DNA of 64,000 nucleotides from Zantedeschia hybrid cultivar. Its lineage: Eukaryota; Streptophyta; Magnoliopsida; Alismatales; Araceae. Of this stretch, positions 55,210-64,000 are shown in pieces (within the stretch, counting starts at the first letter, position 1; every line of letters starts with the position of its first letter). Below the pieces are notes generated by a model that was not told the origin of the DNA, did no database searches, and saw only the letters and a program-made list of their open reading frames with translations. The translations under genes were made by a program, and so were the position numbers. The stretch spans positions 57,019,501-57,083,500 of the forward strand of contig JARZZO010000016.1 in NCBI GenBank assembly GCA_030544215.1. The letters run 5' to 3'.

Positions 55210-57130
55210 CCATGATAATTTGGGAAAACTGTCCTGCATCTGTTAGGGGTCTGGTTTATTTCTCCCTCTCTGTCAAAAAATTTATTGTCCTGCACTCTCT
55301 ATTTTTTGGAGGGTTTATTTTTTCCTCTCCATGTCATTAACTTTCTTCTAAATGGTCAGATATCTCCTTCGTCTTATTCAGCTCTCTCGTCTGCGGCAAT
55401 AAAGGCACACGGCATAAATTATTTTTTTCAAATGTTACCATTTGATTCTTAATCGGATGGACTAAAAATATATATAAAAAAATGGTAGGCTTAGTCCGCC
55501 CTTTGTTGAGACTTTATTATCTTATTTTTTATTTTTTTACTTTTTTAGTCCATAAAAAAAATCAGATGATACAGACGAGTAGACCCACAGGAATCAAAAT
55601 ATTTTTTTAAAAATAATAAGTATAATTCAACATTTATACTATAATACTTTAAAAGTTGACTATTTAATAACTTAGTACTTTCACATTTAAAGTACTAATG
55701 TCATAAGTGTTAAAGACTTAAGCATCGTTTGGAAACAAAGTTGGTTTTGAATTTTCAATCATTGAGAGAAAAAGTGAGGGAACAAAAGGGAGATAATGCA
55801 TTGAATGGTTTGTTTTTTATTTTTTATTTGTCAAAATCTAACCCTATTAAATGTAGAGAGACATAGGAAGAAGAGGTATTTTTCTTGTCTCTCTATCTTT
55901 TCAAAAGCTAGTAGTGAAGAGTTTTTGGAGATTTTCAATGATTAGTGGGAGACAAAAAAATTTCTAAGATTTGGAATTTTTTCAATGCTTGTTTCCAAAC
56001 GATGCCTTGGAATTAAAGAGTTAATGTAATGTGTGAGTGTTATGGCCATTCTCAAGAAGATTGTTGACGTGGGGGAGGAAAAAATAAATATTAAGTATTA
56101 AATGTTAAGGCACCAAGATATTAATAGTACCTAATATTTATTTCTTTAAGTATTTAAAACTTAAACATTTAAAGAATTAAGCTTTCAAAATTAAGTTTTA
56201 AAGAATTAGTTTTGAAGAATTAAGTTTTAAAGAATTAGTTTTGAATAATTAGGCTTTAAAGACTTAAAGAAGTAAATATTAGGTAATATATTAATATCTT
56301 AATGCCTTAATGTTTTAATACTTAATATCTTGTCACTTTAATACTTATATTTCCAATTCAAAAGATGGAGTGACAGAAATCTAATTCTTTGGAAAACATT
56401 TTAAAACATTTTTTTTAATATAAGAGGTACTTCCGAATGAGGTCTATTCGTCCGTACCATCTGATTTTTTTGATAGACTAGAAAAATTATAAAAATAAAA
56501 AAAGAGATAATAAAGTCCTAGGGTAGTGCACAACTCTAAGGGCTAAACCTATCTTTTTTTTTTGGGAAAAATAATTTATTTGTCATGCTACTTAATTACT
56601 GTAGATATGATAGGTGAATAGGACAAGATAACACTCAGTACATTGTGTGAACACTTATGACCTTAATAAAAGTACTAAGTTATCAAAGAGGCCAACTTTT
56701 TAAGTATTATAGTATAAATGTTCAACTACACATATTATTTTGAAAAAATATTTTGATTAGAAGTAGCCTTTAATGGGGTCTATCCATCCGTATCATTCGA
56801 TTTTTTTTGATAGACTAAAAAAATAAATAAAAAGAAATAATAAAGCTCCAGCGAAGGACACAACCCTAAGATGTAAGCCTAATTTATTTATTTTTTGATT
56901 TTTTAGGCCATCTGATTAAAGATCAGATGACAAGATTTAAAAAAAAAAACAATTCATTGGTCGCACGCCTTTAGTGAATAGGATAAGGGAGGTAATTTGA
57001 CCATTTAGAAAAAAGTTGACGAAGATGAGGAGGAAAAATTAAACCCCCCGAATAGTAAGGAGTGCAAGGGGTTTTCTGACAGGGAGGGGGAAATTACCTG
57101 GGCCCCCTCAAGGCAATTTTTCCTAATAAT
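55210..57130. mobile_element. Foldback element with roughly 500-bp arms
   Basis: Left arm about 55210-55700 and right arm about 56410-57130 are diverged inverted copies. Examples: GGAGGGTTTATTTTTTCCTC near 55309 pairs with GAGGAGGAAAAATTAAACC near 57028; ATAATACTTTAAAAGTTGAC near 55641 pairs with CCAACTTTTTAAGTATTATA near 56692. The right arm contains an extra direct repeat (56425-56590 and 56775-56960). The middle carries a nested MITE. No coding capacity or clean target duplication found. Confidence 0.6.
55721..56007. mobile_element. Nested MITE
   Basis: About 287 bp. Ends AGCATCGTTTGGAAACAA and, complemented, GGCATCGTTTGGAAACAA, an 18-bp inverted repeat with one mismatch. Flanks TTA/TTG suggest a 3-bp duplication with one change. 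Confidence 0.65.
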
Positions 57131-58285
57131 TTTAAGAGTGAGAGATAAGCTCTTGGAAGTTATTTATATAATGTTTCGGCTATTTTTTTTAATTTTCATC
57201 TAAATTTTTTAAATTACAGTTCTTAAAATTAAGGGAAAATAGAGTTACTAGAGAATGTTTGACTTTGTAACTACATAAAAGTAATTGTAACTTTTTCGAT
57301 CAGTATTTTTTTATGTGAAAGCAGAAGTCGAAAATGACTTGTAAAAATACGCTATTAGACAAGGTTACGTGGCAACCATTTGGCTCTAGTTAAGAAGGCA
57401 ATGTCAACTTTCTTACCCTAATGTGGGAAGGCAATCTAGGGTGGATTGCCTCAAATGCCCAAGTGGTGGGCAGTGCCATAAGTTATTCTCAAGCAAAAAG
57501 TAGTAGAAATGGTATTGTCATCCATGCTGAAGAAAAAAGAACATGTCCTGTCGGGCTTCAAAGAGCGGTAAGAGGAATTCAAGATCTGAGCTAACTAAAA
57601 GCTTGCACACTAACAATATTACTGATGCTTCTTTTGGTAATGTGCATATGCTTTGTGGTGTGTGGTAAATTAACTATGGTAAAATTTCGATTTCAAAATC
57701 TTCGATTTTAAACTTAGGAAAAATAAGTACGATGGTTTTACACTGAGAATCGAAATCAACTTAAAAGAGGTTTTTACAGCACTCCAAACGAATGAAAAGT
57801 AACATAAAACTATTTACAGCAATCCAAACATGTATACAAGTGCCAAAAGACATAGGCCAACAACTAAAGAGGAATTTAAGCTGACGTCATGTGCTCTCTG
57901 GAGAACTCCTCGCCGGTCGTTGGGCAAAATAGCTAGCCTCACCAACGCCAACCTCTGGGTCTCTTCCTCCATTTTTCCTCCCCTCCCATCCATTTCCTGG
58001 CAATCCCCACGCCCCAAGTATACCTCCTCCTCCTCCGTTTTACCTGTCCATTTCCTGGCAATCCCCATGCATCCCACTTGGCTGTCAAACCCCGCCGTTC
58101 CCCACTCCTTCCCCTTGCCTGCACCATCCCAACCCCTCTCCATTCCCCATTTTTGTTCTCCTCTGTGGGCTTGTTTCTCCGGCATCCTCTTGGAGCTCGG
58201 CAGTCGACTCGCTAGCTTTTTCATTATCTTTGATCGGCCCCCACTTTGCCGTGTTGCACTTGTCCGTGTACTAATCTTCTACCAA
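57131..58285. other. Unassigned sequence left of the duplicated block
   Basis: 57131-57800 is AT-rich non-coding. 57870-58260 is C-rich and open on both strands. A direct repeat CCATTTCCTGGCAATCCCCA lies at about 57987-58006 and again about 61 bp later. No domain recognised; the longest frame continues into the hAT pseudogene, which argues against it being a gene. Confidence 0.4.
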
Positions 58286-59480
58286 CTCAAGATATCAAAT
58301 GAGTTTACATCATTTTCCATATCTTCATCCAAATAATTATCCAATTCAGATTTTGCATCCCCACCATCTTTTTCAGCTTTATGTTATTTGAAACGAGATT
58401 TTAAAATTGATCTCATCTTTTGTGCCAGTTCTACATCTTAGACACTTGAATTTGAAGTTGATCTTTCAATTTGAGTCCTTTCATAAGACCTTGATTGACT
58501 ACTTGAAAATGAAGTAATATTCTTGTACTCATCGAACAAGGAATAAAGTGTTATCTTCACTTTCTTCATTATTATTAATGCTTTGTCATTGTCATACATT
58601 TAAGAAATCTCAAAGTCCATATATGCTAATTTGTATCATGGATCAAGCACCACCGTAATAAATATCATAATATTGAGTTTCTTCGAACTTCCCTAACATT
58701 TGTCACACTTTTACTTCATTTTCAAAGCTGTGTTATTAAACTCAAAATTATCACTCTGACACCATTCTTTTAATCAACATTGCTGATTTCATGAAAATAA
58801 GTATTAAAAGTGACATATGATGTTCCTAAAACTCTCAGAATAAGGTCATAAAAATTTTCCAACAATTTTGTTAAGTCTAATTTTATCTCAATCCTTACCT
58901 CTAGACTTTCCTAAGTCATCTCCTTCAAAAAGATCACTGTTAAAAAAAGGATTATGCTCCTCACATCTTTCAAAGACTCTTTGAAATTTTTGAGTTGTAT
59001 CTAACATACGATAAGTAGAGTTCCACCTGATAGAAACATCAAGACACAATAAACTCTTACATTGAATTTTTTCCTTTTCAACACAAAATTTGAACTTTTG
59101 CAATCGAGATGGAGTTTGTCTCACATATCTGACAACATTGTGAACTCGAACAACAAAATCATTTGTCAATTTTAAACCATCATTCACAACCAAATTCATA
59201 ATATACGCAACACATCTCATATGAAGAAACTCATCTTTCAACACAGTTCCTTTCCAATTATTGATTCTTTTATTCAAATATCCAATAGTTGTATCATTAG
59301 AAGATGCATTATCAATTGTAATAGTCATCACTTTCTCAGTATCCTAACTATTTAAACATTTTTCGATTGCATTTCCAATAGCTTCACCTTTATGACTAGA
59401 AATTGGAGAAAAGTTTAGTATCATTTTATTCAATTTCTAGTCATTGTCAATGAAGTGAGTTGTTAGACACAAATAGCTAT
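58286..59480 (-). pseudogene. hAT transposase fragment, copy 2
   Basis: Second copy of the hAT remnant at 1-1197, same strand, with a longer uninterrupted frame at 58888-59331 (147 codons). This frame continues past the first copy's stop as RWNSTYRMLDTTQKFQR, the conserved WNSTY motif of hAT transposases; the first copy has a TAG there. Truncated and interrupted by several stops elsewhere. Confidence 0.88.
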
Positions 59481-61171
59481 TGATTGTGTCGTTAAAACCT
59501 ACAGCCAACAATCCTATTTTAATCGTCTAATTCAATTTAAATTTAACAATAGCAATGGTGAGTCCAAGTCGAATCCACAAGGAAATAGAATTTTAACTTT
59601 GAAACCTTTGGATTTTAATTGAAATCTTGAGATTTCTAAAAATGTGCAAATATTTGATGTTAAAATGAACTTGGAAATAAAGTTGAGAAGGTTAATAAAA
59701 ACTAATTAAAAGACAAACTAATTCATAAAATGCCTAGTTAATATGCCAAAGTAATTACCTAAGGCTAACAAAAATACTCAAATCTAATTAACCCAATTAA
59801 TCCTAGATAGAGGCAACCATCATCATACTCACAAGAGGGAGAGAACAAAAAAAGAAATCTTGATTAAAATAAATAGGTCTATTGCAAGTTGGACAGGTTA
59901 CAACAAAAATAAAATAATAATAAAAAAATTACAATCATATGTTAAGACCAAATAACAAGGAAAGGGAATTTGACAAACATAAACTAAAATAAAAGAAAGA
60001 ACAATGCAGCAGCAGGGCAACAATAGAGGGCGCAGAGAAGCAACAGAACGCGTGGCACGGGATGAGTGGGTAGCTGGGCGCAGGAGGTGGCTCGGGGGCG
60101 TTGGCCCGGTTTGCTGTTGCGAACGGGCGGAGCGGCTTCGTTTAGCGCACAATCATGCTGGATGGCGGACTGAACGAGCGAGAAGCGGCGCGTTGACGAC
60201 ACATGGCGTACGGCAGGAGGCGGCGACAGGCGTGTGGCGCACTGGCCGTGTTCGCCGACGGCACGGGCGACGATGCCGGGTGCCCCTTGTTCGCATGGCT
60301 GACGCATTGCGCTACGGACCCCAGAGGCTGCTGCGGTGCGTGCAGTCGCTGACGCGTGGCGGCGGCCTTCTCCTTGGCGCAACAACAGAGAAAGTGAGAG
60401 CAAGAGAGAGAGACAGGGAACGTGAGAGAGGGAGAAAAGTGAGAGAAAGGGAGTCAGGGTGTCTGAGAGAGAAGGAGCAGAGAGAAATAGGAGGAGTAGG
60501 AGAGAGAGAGAGAGGTTGCGGGAGCAGAGAGGAAAAAGTAGGGAGAGAGAGGGAGAGAATACGTATGGGAGAAAGGGAATGAGATGGTTGGAGAAAAAAG
60601 CAAGGGAGAGAGAGAATAAAGTAAGTGGAAGAAGAAGAAACAAAAAGGAAGAAAGCTTTTAAAAGGGGGGGAGATGATTTAAAATAAAGAAATGGGGGAA
60701 TGGAGATGGCGGCTGGCTCTTTTTGCCCTTCTTGGGTAAGGGATTAGGGCAACCCTCTTTACACTTTTTATTCCTTGTTTGCTCTTGCTTCGTTTATTTT
60801 TGCAAAAAAGTGGTTGCTTCTATTGACATTTGAACTTTAAACCTCCTATAAATCTCTAAAAACTTAACCACTGCACCACAGCATCTTCATGTCATGTTCA
60901 CACAAATAATAAATGTACATTAGAATATTATCGTGAATAATATTATATTTATGCTGAAATGATATTATTTCGATTTTGTTGAGAAAACTGCAAATGCATT
61001 ATACTCTGTTATTCACATGAAATGACGATATTTTTAACTCGAAATTTAACGAAATTGGTACCGTTGGGATCAATGCAAAATTATCTATCATTTCATGCTA
61101 TTTTACACGCAAAAGTATGAGTATGATGCGTGTAATTGTCATTTTAAATGATCAAAACTATCAACTTATCA
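59481..61171 (-). mobile_element. Gypsy-like LTR, copy 2 (in duplicated block)
   Basis: Near-identical to 1198-2903, including the GC-rich block (60004-60360), the GAGA-rich block and the tRNA-like unit. Long frames on both strands here (up to 219 codons, minus) are absent or broken differently in copy 1 and are not genes. Confidence 0.7.
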
Positions 61172-61475
61172 GAGACATATAGTTAATTCTTTCTAAAAAA
61201 GTCCATGTGTTTGTAGTGAGACAAATCTTTCTACAATTACTATGTGATCCTCTATTTTTATAGTAATAGGATTCAAATTACTTTAAGTAAGTTTGTTGTG
61301 CTATCTATAAGGCTTGTCTAATTGTAATGAGAGACTCTGACTATGGGCATGAGATGCCTAATGATTAGAGTAGAAGAACTATGTAACCTTGTTGTGCTAT
61401 CCACAAGGACTGCATGCAAATCTATGTTCGTCTTGTAACGATGATAATGTTTAGACCAGAATTAATGGCTTGTTG
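61172..61475 (+). mobile_element. Copia-B leader, duplicate
   Basis: Copy of 2904-3207 within the duplicated block. Ends in CTTGTTG directly before a Copia LTR start, exactly as in the first copy. Confidence 0.65.
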
Positions 61476-61658
61476 TGTTAGTATTAAATGGTCTCAAAGC
61501 CAATCCGATACTATGTATTGATTCAGTTTATTAATAAATGACATTAATTCATTATGTGTAATTAATTCGATCCATGTTTATCGTATCACGATGAAGTCCA
61601 TGAACATGTGCAATAATCTTCGGATTGTGATGAGATCATAATTATGAGACCGAAGGTT
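61476..61658 (+). mobile_element. Copia LTR start, duplicate, cut by Gypsy insertion
   Basis: First 183 bp of the Copia-A 5' LTR (TGTTAGTATTAAATGG...). It includes the 13-bp insertion that marks the 5' but not the 3' LTR of Copia-A, so it descends from the 5' LTR. Interrupted after GAAGGTT by the Gypsy-like LTR. Confidence 0.88.
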
Positions 61659-63762
61659 TGATCGTTTTGAATTGTGCGTCGTTAAACACATGAAAACGTT
61701 CAATCTAAATTTATCCGGCTCACTCAAATTCAATTTTGAAAATTAATAGTGGTGAGTCCGAGTCGAACCACAGGGAGATAGAATTTTAATTTTGAAAACT
61801 TTGGAGTTTAGTTATCTAAAAATAGATGAAAATTTAAGTGCACTAATTACTTATTCAAACTAAAATTAAATTAACTATTGTTATCTAAAATCAGAATTAC
61901 ATAAATCAAACAAATCTCTTTTTCTTTTCTTTTTTTTTTTTAAGTTAAACACAATCACAATTGGATAATAAACACAACTAAGAAATTATAACAACAAAAT
62001 AAAAATTATTGTTTAATTGTGTAAACCAATAATTCACCCTAACTAAATAAATCAATAACTAAGAAAATGTCATGAAACATTAAACAATAACCAACTAATC
62101 TTAAATAATTATACTAATGGAAAGAGAAAGAGCAGCTTTGGGATCTTTGTGGGGGCTGGTGCAATGGACCAGCTACTGGAATGCTTGCTGCTGTTGCTGG
62201 TTGGTGGAAGGAGGAAGCTGGGATAGGTGCTGCTATGCGCTGGAAGAGCTGCTTGTGTACGTGGCTGCTGGGCTGCATGCGTGAAGTTGCTGGAGGGGGC
62301 CGGTGAACGCAGCTGGTGTTGGCCGTCTAGGAGGGGAGATCAGCTAATTGCAGGCCGTGCAGTAGCTTGCTTCAGGTGCGCTGGTGCTGGAGGAAACCGT
62401 GCGCATGCATGTGGAAGGCTTCAGCTTGCAGGACGTGCATGGAAGCTGCTGGAGAGGACCGTGGATGCTGCCGGCCGGGGTGCTGCTGCAGGTGGTGAAT
62501 GCCCGCGCGTGGATGGAGAGGAAGAAAGTTGGCTTCACCGCGTGGAGCTTGGACAGGTTCTGGAGGTTGGAGGAGCTGGATGTGTGCCGCTGGTTCACGT
62601 GGAAGTCGGCAGTGCTGGAGGGAGCCGCTTCACCGGGCTGCATGCAGGTTGAACTTGAGGAGGAGGCCGGCTTCACCACGTGGAGATCTTGCCGGCATGC
62701 GTGGAAGGAGGAGGGCTGCACCGCGGCTGTGAAGCTTGCATGCGAGGGGCTGTTGTGAGCGCTAGCTACGTGCCTGCATGCATGCTCTCGCAGCACTGCC
62801 GCGTGGGGGCCGCTGGGTTGCTGCCGCTGGAGGTGCAGCAGGTGCGTGGAGCTGTTGGGTTGCTGCCGCTGGAGGTGTTGCTGCACGCACCGCTGGGAGG
62901 AGTTGCTGGCTACGCGTGGGGCGCAGGGGTTGCTGGAATTTCTGGTTCAGGTTTAGAAGAGAGAGAGAAAACAGAAGGAGAGAAAACCGAGAGAGGGCAG
63001 AGACGGAGAGAGGGAGTCGGCTGTGGAATTGAGAAAGAATAGAAGAGAGAGGGAATTAGGTTGCTGAAAAAGAACGGAGAAGGAGAGAGAGAGAACAGAG
63101 AGGGAGAGGCTGCGGGAAGAGAAATTTTGAAAAGAAGAGGAGAGGGCTGCGGGTTGAGATTTTTGGAAAAGAAGAGGAGAGGGCAGAGAAATCGGAGAGA
63201 GGGGAGTGGAGTGCGGCTAAGAAACTGGAGAACAAAACGTGGGAGAGATTTTTTTTAGAGAAGAAGAGAGGGTGAAATATATATAGAGGAGTGTGTGCGG
63301 GAAAGGAAATTGGAGAAGGAGTAGGACTGCGGTTTGGAAAATTGGAGAGAAGGGAGGAAATAGTGGATTTTGGGAAACTCCAGCAAAGGAAGGAATCAAA
63401 TTGCATTTTTACCCCTATTTTAGTTGAAATCCGCACACTAGACCTCCCCCAAATTTCCGGAAACTCCACCAGCTGCACTGCATCATTGGCATGTCATGTT
63501 CACACAAAATAAATATAAATTAGCGCATTATCATAAAAATATCATCATATTTATTCATTTCGTCTCGATTTTGTCGAAAAACCGCAAATGCACTATACTC
63601 CTTCAATCACATGAAATGACGATGTTTTTAAGTCAGAATTTGATGAAATTGGTACCGTTGGACTTGTTACACAATTATCTATCATTTCATGCTATTGTGC
63701 AGATAAAAACATGAGTATGATGCATATGACTACCCTTAAATGATCAATTTAACAATTTATCA
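61659..63762 (-). mobile_element. 3' LTR of a Gypsy-like element running off the window
   Basis: 2,104 bp. Minus strand starts TGATAAATTG and ends AAAACGATCA. Upstream on the minus strand (63763-63772) is a purine run GGGGGGTG preceded by AGTAAGTT, a polypurine tract, so this is a 3' LTR whose internal region lies to the right. It shares ends, GC-rich block (62220-62960), GAGA block (62950-63360) and conserved tail with the LTR at 1198-2903. A minus-strand TATA run (CTATATATATTTC, 63276-63288) is the probable promoter. It sits in Copia LTR sequence. Open frames in the GC-rich block (62227-62886 and others) are on both strands and lack domains. Confidence 0.78.
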
Positions 63763-64000
63763 CACCCCCCAACTTACTCATTGCTAGTCCCTTAGCAATG
63801 CAAATAAGGAAAAGTTAGGACAAACAATGAATTATCATGTTTCATTTGTAGTATCTTTCACAATCAATTTAAGTGGTAGTCGATTGGTTAAGCTAAAAGT
63901 TTTCATATCCCACAATATTTTGATTCACGACAGGTGATTGTGCATGAAATTTGACACACTTAGAACTCGTTTCCGACCTTTCTGGTATATTCTTGCCTTT
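63763..64000 (-). mobile_element. Gypsy-like internal 3' end (polypurine tract and upstream)
   Basis: Minus-strand reading GCTAAGGGACTAGCAATG, AGTAAGTTGGGGGG: the phrase that commonly precedes the 3' LTR of plant Gypsy elements. The rest of the element is outside the window. Confidence 0.6.

Noticed and set aside
57830..58336. 168-codon plus-strand frame
   Set aside because: Pro/Ser-rich, no domain, with an antisense frame of similar length, and runs into the hAT pseudogene.
59984..60643. 219-codon minus-strand and 192-codon plus-strand frames
   Set aside because: Same LTR block in the duplicate; composition is Leu/Ser-rich from CT repeats or Arg/Glu-rich from GAGA repeats. The first copy breaks the frames.
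62227..63042. Several overlapping frames of 77-180 codons
   Set aside because: Located in the GC-rich block of a Gypsy-like LTR, open on both strands, no domain.

Overview
The window is nuclear DNA from a flowering plant. It has spliced, plant-type gene exons with canonical GT/AG introns, cytosolic ribosomal protein and PP2C gene fragments, and a dense mix of plant transposon families (Ty1/Copia, Ty3/Gypsy, LINE, hAT, MULE, CACTA, Harbinger-like, foldback MITEs). I cannot fix the species. Almost all of the 64 kb is transposon-derived. I see one conserved multi-exon gene, one short intronless gene candidate, and several gene fragments.

Left third (1-17.3 kb): nested LTR retrotransposons. A truncated hAT transposase (minus strand) abuts a Gypsy-like LTR. 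Next comes an old Copia element (here Copia-B), split by a nearly complete 10.2-kb Copia element (Copia-A, 3208-13429, 5-bp duplication TGTTG). Copia-B is split again by a reversed solo LTR (13970-15543). A truncated minus-strand Gypsy gag/LTR fragment follows.

Middle (17.3-30.7 kb): a 189-codon membrane-protein ORF with a TATA box (18495-19064), then an 8.66-kb Mutator-like element (MULE, 19542-28196). The MULE has 1,423-bp inverted repeats of equal length and a perfect 9-bp target duplication. It carries a two-exon Ulp1/C48-like protease remnant, a PP2C fragment, an array of 276-bp repeats and a tRNA-like promoter unit in both arms. A piece of a 60S ribosomal protein L8 pseudogene lies beyond it.

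Right-centre (30.7-43.2 kb): the last five recognisable exons of a tRNA-dihydrouridine synthase 3 (DUS3-like) gene, minus strand. One intron is about 10 kb and holds a degenerate Copia element and a hAT element; another intron is mostly one hAT element. A 2-nt deletion breaks the penultimate exon. The 5' exons are not visible.

Right (43.2-64 kb): more hAT elements (one with a BED-finger transposase start and a roughly 150-bp satellite-like array), a Gypsy solo LTR inserted in a LINE, a CACTA terminus, a 2-kb Harbinger-like element and a foldback element. At 58286 starts a near-identical direct copy of the first 3.4 kb of the window, interrupted at 61659 by a second Gypsy-like element that runs off the right end. 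All boundaries, target duplications and exon joins were read by eye. Family assignments rest on recognised protein motifs, not database searches.
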